Positions 1 through 6,892 are shown, counted from the first letter of the stretch. The stretch is 6,968 nucleotides of DNA from Fidelibacterota bacterium (GCA_030629925.1 DAOVOB010000054.1:1-6968); one strand, 5' to 3'. Notes: generated by a model from the sequence alone, not told the origin. Numbers and translations: made by a program.

Positions 1-885
1 ATTCCCTATCTCAATGTTGATGCTATTCGCAAAGGCAAATTCAAAGTCGTGATAGACGCCGTAAACGGTGGTGGATCACTTGCACTACCGGCGATGCTGA
101 AAGCATTGGGTTGTGAAGTTATTGAGGTTAATTGTATTCCGGACGGATTTTTTCCACACACACCTGAACCTCTGCCTGAGAATCTGGTCGACCTACTTGA
201 AGCCGTAAAAAGCAATAAAGCCGATCTTGGACTGGCAGTGGATCCCGATGCAGACCGTTTGGCTGTCTGCGATGAAAAAGGCAATTATCTTTCTGAAGAA
301 TACACGCTGGTAATGGCCGCTGAAACAGTACTATCACAATGCCCTGTTCCGGATCCTAAAGTGGTTACAAACCTCTCTACGACATTGGCCGTCACAAATA
401 TTGCCGAAAAATACGGTGCAGAATGTCTGCGTACCGCTATCGGCGAGATCAATGTGGCAAAGAAAATGAAAGAGGTCGATGCTGTGATCGGCGGTGAAGG
501 TAACGGCGGGATCATTTCCCCTGATTCTCACCTTGGACGAGATTCACTTGTTGGCGCAGCAATGGTATTGAACTTTCTGGCTTCGGATGAACGATGCATG
601 AGCGAAAAATATGCGGACTTCCCGCAATACAAGATGAGTAAAAAGAAAATTGATATCGGAACAAATGATCCTGATGCCATCTTGGAAAAATTGAAAGCTA
701 AATTTGTCGATGAGGACTGCAATATCGTCGATGGATTGAAGATCACTTGGGCTGATAGTTGGGTTCACATGCGCAAATCAAATACCGAACCGATATTGCG
801 CGTATACAGTGAAGCACCCACATCGGATGCAGCGAACGAACTGGGTGATAAATTCTTGAACGAAATAAAACAATTGATGGGATAA
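1..885 (+). CDS. glmM: Phosphohexomutase, probably phosphoglucosamine mutase GlmM (5'-truncated by window edge)
   Basis: The reading frame is open from base 1 and ends at TAA 883-885, giving 294 visible residues. Family members are about 450 residues, so roughly the first third is outside the window, including the phosphoserine loop. Three family signatures are visible: the metal-binding loop DPDADR (visible residues 81-86), the sugar-binding loop GEGNGG (165-170) and the phosphate-binding loop RKSNTEP (258-264). These correspond to part of domain II, then domains III and IV of the alpha-D-phosphohexomutase fold. The family interconverts hexose 1- and 6-phosphates in the cytoplasm. GlmM converts glucosamine-6-phosphate to glucosamine-1-phosphate for UDP-GlcNAc synthesis. 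The GEGNGG loop favours the GlmM type seen in Bacteroidota and archaea over phosphomannomutase, which usually has a GE-x-SGH/SAH loop; this substrate assignment is inference. The GTG at 49 lies inside conserved sequence and is not the start. deoC follows after 3 nt. Confidence 0.85.
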   Translation: MPYLNVDAIRKGKFKVVIDAVNGGGSLALPAMLKALGCEVIEVNCIPDGFFPHTPEPLPENLVDLLEAVKSNKADLGLAVDPDADRLAVCDEKGNYLSEEYTLVMAAETVLSQCPVPDPKVVTNLSTTLAVTNIAEKYGAECLRTAIGEINVAKKMKEVDAVIGGEGNGGIISPDSHLGRDSLVGAAMVLNFLASDERCMSEKYADFPQYKMSKKKIDIGTNDPDAILEKLKAKFVDEDCNIVDGLKITWADSWVHMRKSNTEPILRVYSEAPTSDAANELGDKFLNEIKQLMG

Positions 886-888
886 AAT

Positions 889-1551
889 ATGAACTTAGCA
901 AAATATATTGATCACACTCTGCTTAAACCGCAGGCATCACGAGCTGACCTGGACAAATTATGTCAAGAGGCCATTGATAACGGCTTTGTCGCTGTCTGCG
1001 TAAATCCGTGCAACGTAGCCTATTGTGCCGGACTTCTTGACGGGACAAAAGTGAAACTTGCCTCCGTTGTAGGATTCCCGTTGGGAGCCTCGATACCCTC
1101 GATCAAATCAGCGGAAACCCTGATGGCAGTTGAAGACGGCGCAAATGAAATTGATATGGTTATTAATATCGGTGCACTAAAAGATGGTGATAATGCCTTA
1201 GTGGAAGGGGACATTAAAGCCGTTGTAAGTTCCGCCGAAGGAAATACCGTAAAGGTCATTATTGAAACTTGTCTGCTCACAGATGAAGAAAAGGTCACGG
1301 CGTGTGAACTGGCAAAATCTGCCGGCGCTCATTTTGTCAAGACATCCACCGGTTTTTCGACAGGCGGTGCCACACTTGAGGACGTAAAACTCATGAAAGA
1401 AACGGTCGGTGATGAGCTTGAGGTTAAAGCTTCCGGCGGAGTTCGTTCTTACGAAGATGCCATGGCAATGATCAACGCCGGAGCGACCCGGATCGGGACC
1501 TCTTCGGGCGTAATGATCCTTCAAGGAAAAACAGCTGAAAATGATTATTGA
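889..1551 (+). CDS. deoC: Deoxyribose-phosphate aldolase DeoC
   Basis: This 220-residue protein has the usual length of the short bacterial class of DERA. DeoC cleaves 2-deoxyribose-5-phosphate into glyceraldehyde-3-phosphate and acetaldehyde, in deoxynucleoside catabolism, by a Schiff-base mechanism in a TIM barrel. Landmarks are the N-terminal YIDHTLLKP (residues 6-14), the acidic residue D89 in [11 protein letters not shown], the Schiff-base lysine K151 in FVKTSTGF, and the activating lysine K180 in VKASGGVR. The protein ends in Tyr220; in the E. coli enzyme a C-terminal tyrosine helps catalysis, so the tail may be functional here too (inference). ATG 889 lies 3 nt after the mutase stop, which suggests co-transcription, but only a weak GGG lies upstream as a possible SD. 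No deoxynucleoside phosphorylase or deoB gene is visible nearby, so this is not a classical deo operon in the visible part. Confidence 0.96.
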   Translation: MNLAKYIDHTLLKPQASRADLDKLCQEAIDNGFVAVCVNPCNVAYCAGLLDGTKVKLASVVGFPLGASIPSIKSAETLMAVEDGANEIDMVINIGALKDGDNALVEGDIKAVVSSAEGNTVKVIIETCLLTDEEKVTACELAKSAGAHFVKTSTGFSTGGATLEDVKLMKETVGDELEVKASGGVRSYEDAMAMINAGATRIGTSSGVMILQGKTAENDY

Positions 1552-1558
1552 TTTCCTA

Positions 1559-1587
1559 TTGGATTTCCTGCCTCCTTTCCCTATATT
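1559..1587 (+). promoter_or_regulatory. Weak promoter-like pair upstream of tRNA-Leu
   Basis: TTGGAT (1559-1564) and TATATT (1582-1587) are separated by 17 nt, and the -10-like box ends 14 nt before the tRNA 5' end. The -35 match is poor (only TTG). The 50-nt gap 1552-1601 has no clear hairpin terminator for deoC, so the tRNA may instead be processed from a deoC read-through transcript. Low confidence. Confidence 0.3.
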
Positions 1588-1601
1588 CGCCAGTCAATAA
1601 T

Positions 1602-1684
1602 GCAGCCGTGGCGGAATTGGCAGACGCACCAGATTTAGGATCTGGCGCCCTCAGGGTGTGGGAGTTCGAGTCTCCCCGGCTGTA
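1602..1684 (+). tRNA. tRNA-Leu, anticodon UAG
   Basis: A full class II cloverleaf can be folded by hand. The acceptor stem is GCAGCCG (1602-1608) with CGGCTGT (1677-1683), with a G-U pair at the first position, and the discriminator is A1684. The D arm carries AATTGGCAGA. The anticodon stem CCAGA (1629-1633)/TCTGG (1641-1645) encloses loop TTTAGGA with anticodon TAG at 1636-1638, reading CUA and probably other CUN codons. A 14-nt long variable arm (1646-1659, with CCC/GGG pairing) is typical of tRNA-Leu. The T arm is GGGAG TTCGAGT CTCCC (1660-1676). The 3' CCA is not encoded, since CTA follows, and so must be added by nucleotidyltransferase. The next gene starts 17 nt downstream with no terminator between. 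Confidence 0.97.
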
Positions 1685-1701
1685 CTAACATAAATGATAG
1701 C

Positions 1702-2418
1702 ATGCGAATGAAACAAAATACAATTTTTAAGCACCTTGTTTCTCTTTCAGTATCCTTACTGATTTTATTCACATTTACATCTTGTAAGAAAGATACAGAA
1801 GAGACTAAAACCGAACCCACGACCATGGCGACTGAAAAGGTGTATATGCCAAATGTTGAGCGCCTGGCATCTGCTGTTGAAGAGATCAAAATAGTGACAG
1901 GTGTCACCGAATTGGATACCCTGATTCTCATTGACGGTAATGACAATAAACTTTTTCTTGTTTCAGTAAAAGATGGACTGATAGTGTTAAAAGATTATAT
2001 TATCTCTGCATCAAAATATGGTTACGGTGCCGAAAGAGGAAGTAATCAGACTCCTTGGGGCGTTCATGTCATCGATAGCAAATATGGTGATACTGCACCC
2101 GAAGGCATGTGTTTTTATGATCGTCGTCCGACAGGAGAGATCGCAACGATCTTCACGGATACGACAAATATAGAAATTGATCCGGTTACTTCTCGCATTA
2201 TCTGGCTAAAGGGCCTTGAAGAGATCAATCGCACATCTTACTGGCGATTTGTTTATATTCATGGCACGCATGAGGAAGGATTATTAGGAACACCTCAGTC
2301 TAAAGGGTGTATCCGTATGAGCAATAAAGATGTTATTGAACTATTTCCGCTTGTTAACGCAGGCACTTATGTAAATATTATTCGTCCCAAGATAGACGGG
2401 ACCACGGAGGAAGAATGA
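1702..2418 (+). CDS. L,D-transpeptidase (YkuD domain) lipoprotein
   Basis: This 238-residue protein begins with a lysine/arginine-containing N-terminus, a hydrophobic stretch (about residues 12-27) and the lipobox-like FTSC with candidate lipidated Cys28, so it is probably an envelope lipoprotein. A charged, Thr/Glu-rich linker follows. The C-terminal half carries the YkuD signature: H187-G-T, then S200-K-G-C203-I-R205, where Cys203 would be the catalytic nucleophile. TPWGVHVID (about residues 117-125) fits the conserved strand before it. The family forms 3-3 peptidoglycan crosslinks or attaches proteins to peptidoglycan in the periplasm; which of these applies cannot be told. No LysM or other binding domain is visible. 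The start is ATG 1702 or ATG 1708 (third codon); neither has a clear SD. The gene sits just after tRNA-Leu and its end overlaps ugd by 4 nt (ATGA), implying co-transcription. Confidence 0.9.
   Translation: MRMKQNTIFKHLVSLSVSLLILFTFTSCKKDTEETKTEPTTMATEKVYMPNVERLASAVEEIKIVTGVTELDTLILIDGNDNKLFLVSVKDGLIVLKDYIISASKYGYGAERGSNQTPWGVHVIDSKYGDTAPEGMCFYDRRPTGEIATIFTDTTNIEIDPVTSRIIWLKGLEEINRTSYWRFVYIHGTHEEGLLGTPQSKGCIRMSNKDVIELFPLVNAGTYVNIIRPKIDGTTEEE
2406..2410 (+). promoter_or_regulatory. Shine-Dalgarno for ugd inside the transpeptidase gene
   Basis: GGAGG lies 4 nt before ATG 2415, inside the last codons of the upstream gene. It fixes the ugd start and supports translational coupling through the ATGA overlap. 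Confidence 0.75.
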
Positions 2419-3731
2419 AAAAGATCTGTGTAGTTGGTACAGGATATGTAGGATTGGTAACAGCAGCCGGTTTGGCGGATTTTGGTAATTCCGTGATCGG
2501 TGTTGATATTGATGAATCCAAAATCAAAATCCTTCAAAAAGGCGGTATCCCCATTTATGAACCAGGCCTGCTTGAAGTTGTACAGCGTAATGTTCGTGCA
2601 GGACGCCTGAGCTTTACAACCAATATTGACCAAGCTATCCAGGACTCTAAAGTTATCTTTTCCGCCGTTGGTACACCTCCGGGTGAAGGCGGCGAAGCGG
2701 ATCTTAGGGCTGTTTGGGCTGTAGCGACTTCATTTGCCAAAAATTTGAACAATTATAAGGTCTTTATCAATAAATCAACCGTCCCGGTGGGTACAGGCAA
2801 GAAAACCTTAGAACTGATCATGGAAAATTCAGAAAAAAAAGACTATTACGATGTTGTTTCAAATCCAGAATTTCTTCGCGAAGGCTCCGCAGTCGGTGAT
2901 TTTTTAAATCCCGATCGTGTTGTAGTAGGATCACGCAGTGAAAAAGCTCAAGTTATCATGAAAGATGTCTATCACGCACTCATCATTCGTGGTGTTCCCT
3001 ATGTTGAGACAAATATCGAAAGTGCGGAATTGATCAAATATGCTTCTAATGCTTTTCTTGCTGTTAAGATCACCTTTATCAATGAAATTGCAAATCTCTG
3101 CGATATTGTAGGTGGAGACGTAAGTGAAATTGCCAAAGCTATGGGGCTTGACGGCCGTATATCTCCAAAATTCCTGCATGCAGGACCCGGTTTCGGTGGA
3201 TCATGTTTCCCTAAAGATACGATGGCACTTGTTGAAATATTTAAAGAACACGGTGTTAAAAGTCGTGTTGTTGAAGCTACAATAGAAGCCAACGAATATC
3301 AAAAAGAAGGTGTAGTCGCGAAATTGAGATCTGTCATGCCGGATCTTAAAGGAAAAACTATTGCCATACTTGGATTGGCTTTTAAACCTGAGACAGATGA
3401 TACACGCTTCTCCCCCGCTAAAGTAGTTATTTCCCTATTGGAAAAAGAAGGCGCCACTGTCCAAGTCTATGACCCGGTTGCAAGTGATGATTTTAAACGT
3501 GATTTTCCCGACCTGAATTACAAAAAGAATGCATACGATGCCATTGAAGGTGCGGATGCGATGGTGCTTATGACCGAGTGGAATGAATTCCGTTCTTTGG
3601 ATATGAAGCGAGTAAAAAAACTATTGAAAACACCTATTTTTATTGATACACGAAATACTTACGACCCTCGCGATATGAAGGACAAAGGATTTACCTTTGT
3701 TTGTACAGGTCGGACTAAGTGTGCGTACTAA
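2415..3731 (+). CDS. ugd: UDP-glucose 6-dehydrogenase
   Basis: This 438-residue protein matches the usual length of the family. It oxidises UDP-glucose to UDP-glucuronate with two NAD+ in the cytoplasm, feeding surface polysaccharide synthesis. The Rossmann motif GTGYVG (residues 8-13) is followed by acidic D31/D33 for the NAD ribose. The catalytic set is present: E152 in NPEFLREG, K208 and N212 in LIKYASN, and the nucleophile Cys264 in GPGFGGSCFPKD with D268. The GFGGSCFPKD form is that of the UDP-glucose branch, unlike the GLGGHCIPIDP of the second dehydrogenase at 4422-5747. The C-terminal UDP-binding domain ends with IDTRNTYDP and continues to CTGRTKCAY. The last five residues go beyond the usual ending near GR. 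The gene overlaps the upstream transpeptidase gene by 4 nt and has a strong SD. No hairpin terminator follows; a 7-nt repeat array starts 3 nt after the stop codon. Confidence 0.94.
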   Translation: MKKICVVGTGYVGLVTAAGLADFGNSVIGVDIDESKIKILQKGGIPIYEPGLLEVVQRNVRAGRLSFTTNIDQAIQDSKVIFSAVGTPPGEGGEADLRAVWAVATSFAKNLNNYKVFINKSTVPVGTGKKTLELIMENSEKKDYYDVVSNPEFLREGSAVGDFLNPDRVVVGSRSEKAQVIMKDVYHALIIRGVPYVETNIESAELIKYASNAFLAVKITFINEIANLCDIVGGDVSEIAKAMGLDGRISPKFLHAGPGFGGSCFPKDTMALVEIFKEHGVKSRVVEATIEANEYQKEGVVAKLRSVMPDLKGKTIAILGLAFKPETDDTRFSPAKVVISLLEKEGATVQVYDPVASDDFKRDFPDLNYKKNAYDAIEGADAMVLMTEWNEFRSLDMKRVKKLLKTPIFIDTRNTYDPRDMKDKGFTFVCTGRTKCAY

Positions 3732-3733
3732 TG

Positions 3734-3789
3734 GGTATGAGGTATACGGTATAAGGTATAGGGTTTAAAGGTTAAGGTTTAATAGGTAA
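3734..3789 (+). repeat. Degenerate tandem array of 7-nt units (GGTATAA/GGTTTAA type)
   Basis: Eight consecutive heptamers can be read without a gap: GGTATGA, GGTATAC, GGTATAA, GGTATAG, GGTTTAA, AGGTTAA, GGTTTAA, TAGGTAA. The first four vary only in their last two bases, and the last four shift to a GGTTTAA-like unit while keeping phase. The stretch contains a single C. It occupies most of the 71-nt ugd-rmlC gap and begins 3 nt after the ugd stop. Several units contain TATAAG-like hexamers that could act as -10 boxes for rmlC, but this is inference. Confidence 0.85.
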
Positions 3790-3802
3790 GATTGAGATCA
3801 AA

Positions 3803-4351
3803 ATGAAGATTATTAAAACAGCAATAGCTGATGTTATTTTAATTCGCCCTGAGGTGTTTACAGATCAGCGTGGCGATTTCAGAGAGACTTATCGGGATAC
3901 ACGCTATAAAGAAGCCGGTATTGATTGTGATTTCGTTCAGGATAATTTGGTTCATTCCAAAAAATATGCATTTCGCGGTATGCACTTCCAGATACCTCCC
4001 TTTGAACAAGCAAAATTGATCACTATGATCAAAGGTGAGATCATTGATTTCGTTACAGATCTTCGAAAAGATTCAAAAACATATTTAAAGACGATCAACA
4101 TCAAAATGTCAGCTAAAGATGAAGATCAATTGTTCATACCCACAGGTTTTGCACATGGTTATTATGTTTTATCGAACGAAGCATGTGTTTCATATAAAGT
4201 TTCATCACCCTATGCATCAGATCATCAAGGCGGAATTCGTTGGAATGACCCGAAATTGGGGCTGAACGAATTAATAAAAATACCTGTACTTTCAGAGCAA
4301 GATAAAGCTCTTCCCACACTAGATGAAGTATTGGCTAAATACGAATTTTAG
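3803..4351 (+). CDS. rfbC: dTDP-4-dehydrorhamnose 3,5-epimerase family protein (RmlC)
   Basis: This 182-residue single-domain cupin has the family's usual length. RmlC epimerises C3 and C5 of dTDP-4-keto-6-deoxy-glucose on the way to dTDP-L-rhamnose. The expected active-site residues are all in place: His61 in FRGMHFQ, Lys71 in QAKL, Tyr131 in VSYKV and Asp167 in LSEQDKALP. The conserved IPTGFAHGYYVLS (112-124) and GGIRWNDP (143-150) are also present. Differences from common RmlC are SPYASDHQ where YYSPEHE is usual, and loss of the usual WP before the final strand. The enzyme could therefore use another nucleotide-keto sugar. No rmlA, rmlB or rmlD gene is seen in the window, so the substrate must come from elsewhere. 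Start ATG 3803 has only a weak GAG (3794-3796) as SD. The gene lies 71 nt after ugd, across the heptamer array, and 70 nt before the next dehydrogenase. Confidence 0.88.
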   Translation: MKIIKTAIADVILIRPEVFTDQRGDFRETYRDTRYKEAGIDCDFVQDNLVHSKKYAFRGMHFQIPPFEQAKLITMIKGEIIDFVTDLRKDSKTYLKTINIKMSAKDEDQLFIPTGFAHGYYVLSNEACVSYKVSSPYASDHQGGIRWNDPKLGLNELIKIPVLSEQDKALPTLDEVLAKYEF

Positions 4352-4388
4352 TATTGGAGGAACTACGCTTTTTTAGTATTATTAGAAT

Positions 4389-4398
4389 TATAATTTTG
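4389..4398 (+). promoter_or_regulatory. Candidate -10 element upstream of the wbpA-type gene
   Basis: A perfect TATAAT (4389-4394) lies in the AT-rich gap 4352-4421, 27 nt before the start codon. It overlaps TAATTTTG (4391-4398), which matches the TAnnTTTG -7 box known from Bacteroidota. No convincing -35 is placed for either reading; the region around 4366-4374 is just a T run. A separate transcript for the downstream gene is possible but unproven. Confidence 0.4.
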
Positions 4399-4408
4399 AA
4401 ATAGAATT

Positions 4409-4414
4409 AAGGAG
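4409..4414 (+). promoter_or_regulatory. Strong Shine-Dalgarno for the wbpA-type gene
   Basis: AAGGAG with a 7-nt spacer before ATG 4422 fixes this start and shows that the organism uses SD-directed initiation for at least some genes. Confidence 0.75.
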
Positions 4415-4421
4415 CACAATA

Positions 4422-5747
4422 ATGTCATTTCTGGAAAAATTAAAAACTAAAGATACACAATTTTGTGTTATCGGTTTAGGCTATGTTGGACTTCCTTTAG
4501 CAGTTGAAGTCGCAAATGTCGGTATTAAAGTTACTGGCATTGAAATTGATCCTATAAAAGTTGAAAAGATCACTAAAGGTGAAAATTATATAGGTGATGT
4601 TAAAGACGCTGAACTAAAAGCCGCTGTTGATAAAGGCTTGATCGTTGCAACGACTGATTTCTCAGTGATCAACGATATGGATGTAGTTTCTATCTGTGTA
4701 CCAACACCTCTAAACAAACTTAAAGATCCGGACATGTCATTTATCACTTCTGCTTTGGTGGAAATTGAAAAATATATGCACAAAGATTTAGTCGTTATCC
4801 TTGAATCAACAACCTACCCCGGAACTACCCGCGAATACATGCTCCCTCGTCTAGAAGAATCAGGTTTAAAATGCGGTGAAGATTTCTATCTTGCATTTTC
4901 ACCCGAACGTGTTGATCCGGGTAACCCAATCTACCTCACAAAAAATACACCAAAAGTCCTTGGTGGTGTTACTCCGGCTTGTCTGGAGCACTCAAAAGCG
5001 ATCTATGATCAGATCTTTGATGAGATCGTCCCTGTTTCTTCTGCAGAAGCGGCTGAAATGGCGAAATTGCTTGAAAATACTTTTCGTATGATCAATATCG
5101 GTTGGGTCAATGAACTTGCGATCATGTGTGACCGCCTAGGCGTTGATGCATGGGAAGTAATTGATGCCGCTGCAACCAAACCTTTCGGTTTTATGAAATT
5201 TTATCCCGGTCCCGGTTTGGGTGGTCATTGTATTCCGATCGACCCTCATTACCTGAGCTGGAAAATGAAAACTTTGAACTACAAAACTAAATTTATTGAC
5301 CTTGCAGCTGAAGTGAATACATCCATGCCCGAATATGTCGTTCATACGCTAATGGATGGTATGAATATGCATAAAAAAGCTTTGAATGGCTCAACTGTTA
5401 TGGTTTTGGGTATGGCTTATAAGAACGATATCGATGATCTTCGCGAATCACCTGCTTTTGATGTTTACAACCTGCTCGAAGATGGTGGTGCAACTGTTTG
5501 TTATCATGATTCTTACTGCCCGGAATTCAATCGCAATGGCGGTAAGGTGGAATCAGTTCCATTGACGGCAGAATTGTTAAAGTCATTGGACGCCGTCGTG
5601 ATCACTACAGCTCATAATAATGTTGATTATCAATTTATTGTCGATAATTCGAACCTCGTCATCGATAGCCGGAATGCAACTAAAGGTCTAAAAAATACCG
5701 AAGGTAAGGTCTTACGCATGGGCGCCGGCCGTGTCATGGACAATTGA
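4422..5747 (+). CDS. wbpA: UDP-N-acetylglucosamine 6-dehydrogenase-type nucleotide-sugar dehydrogenase
   Basis: This 441-residue protein is a second, distantly related nucleotide-sugar dehydrogenase. The NAD motif GLGYVG is at residues 18-23, with acidic E39 and D41 in GIEIDP for the ribose. Family landmarks follow: ESTTYPGTTRE, then FSPERVDPGNP, K215 and N219 in MAKLLENTFR, and the nucleophile Cys270 in GPGLGGHCIPIDP. The stretch TKPFGFMKFYPGPGLGGHC is of the WbpA kind, which oxidises UDP-GlcNAc to UDP-GlcNAcA. It is less like WecC (UDP-ManNAc dehydrogenase, GPGVGGHCIAVDP) or TviB. The exact sugar is inferred by motif only. The product would enter O-antigen or capsule precursors; the later Wbp enzymes (B, E, D, I) are not in the window. 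The gene has a strong SD and possibly its own promoter, and it ends at an intrinsic terminator 19 nt downstream, which closes this gene set. Confidence 0.88.
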   Translation: MSFLEKLKTKDTQFCVIGLGYVGLPLAVEVANVGIKVTGIEIDPIKVEKITKGENYIGDVKDAELKAAVDKGLIVATTDFSVINDMDVVSICVPTPLNKLKDPDMSFITSALVEIEKYMHKDLVVILESTTYPGTTREYMLPRLEESGLKCGEDFYLAFSPERVDPGNPIYLTKNTPKVLGGVTPACLEHSKAIYDQIFDEIVPVSSAEAAEMAKLLENTFRMINIGWVNELAIMCDRLGVDAWEVIDAAATKPFGFMKFYPGPGLGGHCIPIDPHYLSWKMKTLNYKTKFIDLAAEVNTSMPEYVVHTLMDGMNMHKKALNGSTVMVLGMAYKNDIDDLRESPAFDVYNLLEDGGATVCYHDSYCPEFNRNGGKVESVPLTAELLKSLDAVVITTAHNNVDYQFIVDNSNLVIDSRNATKGLKNTEGKVLRMGAGRVMDN

Positions 5748-5765
5748 TTTAAATTAGAATACTTC

Positions 5766-5799
5766 AAACCCCGTTCTTTGAGCGGGGTTTTTTATTTTT
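5766..5799 (+). terminator. Rho-independent terminator after the wbpA-type gene
   Basis: An 11-bp stem (5766-5776 with 5780-5790, AAACCCCGTTC/GAGCGGGGTTT, one G-U pair) closes a TTT loop. It merges into a T-tract at 5788-5799 that is interrupted by one A. The core CCCCG/CGGGG is perfect. The T-tract ends exactly at the base before the hemW ATG, so any upstream transcript that terminates here would exclude hemW. Confidence 0.93.
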
Positions 5800-6891
5800 A
5801 TGAAAACACTCGCACTCTACATACACATCCCTTTCTGTCAACACAAATGTCATTACTGTGATTTTTATAGCTTGGAAGATCACAGCAATATGGATACTTA
5901 TGTGGATGCGCTTAAAAGATCACTTGCTTTTCATGGTAATAAATTGCAGGAAAACCATCAAGTTGAAACCCTGTACTTTGGTGGCGGTACACCGAATCTA
6001 TTAACTGTTAAACAATTGTCCGATATTATCCAAACAGCTCGGGAGCATTTTACATTTACCCAATTTCCCGAGATCACGATAGAGATCAATCCTGAGTTTT
6101 CTTCCGATGTAAATTCTCTGAAAAACCTATATAATATCGGTTTTAACCGCTTATCGATCGGGATCCAATCCCTGAATGATAATGAGCTTAAACTTCTCGG
6201 GCGTCTGCATTCAGCTGAAACAGCTGTAAAATGCCTAAATAATGCCAAAAATATCTTTTCCAATCTTTCTGTAGATATTATTTACTCTATCCCCGGTCAA
6301 ACAACTGAGTCTCTCAAGAAAACGGTGAATGATATCCTTAAATTTGAACCTGAACATATATCTGCCTACAATCTTACATGTGAAGTTGGAACACCCTATG
6401 CTCATATGGTCAATAAAGGTGACATAACACCTCAAAGTGAAGAAATTGATATTGATAATTTTTATCGTATTCATGATATGCTTGTACAAAACGGATATGA
6501 ACACTACGAGGTTTCAAATTATGCTCGTGCGGGATTAAGAAGCAGACATAATTCTTCTTACTGGAACGAAAAGGATTATCTTGGTATCGGTCCGTCCGCA
6601 CACTCCCGTCTGGGACATGAACGATTTGCCTATTGTGCTGACTTACAGACCTTTTTAAGCGATCCTGAGGATTTTCATGACAAAGATGTGGTAACAGCGG
6701 CAGACATACTTATCACGCGTCTGCGATGCTCTGACGGCCTGAATAAGAACCAGTTATCACCCGGAACATGGCAAAAGATCACTGCATACGATCAAAAACA
6801 TCCGGAATGGTTCATTTCTAACGAAAATTCAATAAAATGTACGCTTGAGGGCTGGCTGATGTTGGATACGATATTGGTGGATTTGATATGA
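5800..6891 (+). CDS. hemW: HemW-type radical SAM protein (heme chaperone, formerly HemN-like oxidase)
   Basis: This 363-residue protein begins with YIHIPFCQHKCHYCDF: cysteines 13, 17 and 20 form the CX3CX2C radical-SAM cluster site. Phe22 stands where true coproporphyrinogen III dehydrogenase HemN has a fourth cysteine, which is the HemW signature. Further landmarks are FGGGTPN (60-66, SAM binding), IGIQSLNDNELKLLGRLHS, VDIIYSIPGQT, ISAYNLTCEVGTP, YEVSNYA and HNSSYWNEKDYLGIGPSAHS. The C-terminal HemN_C-like part (AADILITRLRCSDGL to the end) is a little short; the family is usually about 375-400 residues. HemW binds heme and is thought to deliver it to respiratory enzymes in the cytoplasm or at the inner membrane. 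ATG 5800 is the only reasonable start, since the cluster motif begins at residue 7. It has no SD because the terminator T-tract is directly upstream. Confidence 0.93.
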   Translation: MKTLALYIHIPFCQHKCHYCDFYSLEDHSNMDTYVDALKRSLAFHGNKLQENHQVETLYFGGGTPNLLTVKQLSDIIQTAREHFTFTQFPEITIEINPEFSSDVNSLKNLYNIGFNRLSIGIQSLNDNELKLLGRLHSAETAVKCLNNAKNIFSNLSVDIIYSIPGQTTESLKKTVNDILKFEPEHISAYNLTCEVGTPYAHMVNKGDITPQSEEIDIDNFYRIHDMLVQNGYEHYEVSNYARAGLRSRHNSSYWNEKDYLGIGPSAHSRLGHERFAYCADLQTFLSDPEDFHDKDVVTAADILITRLRCSDGLNKNQLSPGTWQKITAYDQKHPEWFISNENSIKCTLEGWLMLDTILVDLI

Positions 6892-6892
6892 A

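Noticed and set aside
49..51. GTG as the start of the first gene
   Set aside because: The frame is open to base 1 and the preceding residues (such as VDAIRKGKFK) fit the conserved mutase sequence, so the gene is truncated by the window edge rather than starting here.
1198..1524. 108-codon open frame on the minus strand inside deoC
   Set aside because: It lies wholly opposite a well-conserved gene, shows no recognisable domain, and is best explained as a shadow of deoC codon structure.
1602..1684. tRNA-Leu as an integration site of a mobile element
   Set aside because: No duplicate of the tRNA 3' end, integrase gene or composition change is visible in the window.
3734..3789. CRISPR array
   Set aside because: Units are 7 nt with no spacers, so it is a tandem repeat and not a CRISPR.
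4356..4360. GGAGG just after the rmlC stop as the SD of a small gene
   Set aside because: No ATG, GTG or TTG follows at a usable distance; the real SD for the next gene is AAGGAG at 4409-4414.
4352..4380. Terminator after rmlC based on the T run at 4369-4374
   Set aside because: Only a 4-bp TAGT/ACTA pairing precedes the T run, too weak for an intrinsic terminator.
4381..4409. TAGAATTA repeated at 4383 and 4402, and ATTAGAAT shared with 5753-5760 before hemW, as operator sites
   Set aside because: Eight-base matches in very AT-rich gaps are likely by chance and the sites have no symmetry.
4876..5091. 71-codon plus-strand open frame inside the wbpA-type gene
   Set aside because: It is out of frame within conserved dehydrogenase sequence and has no SD or family features.
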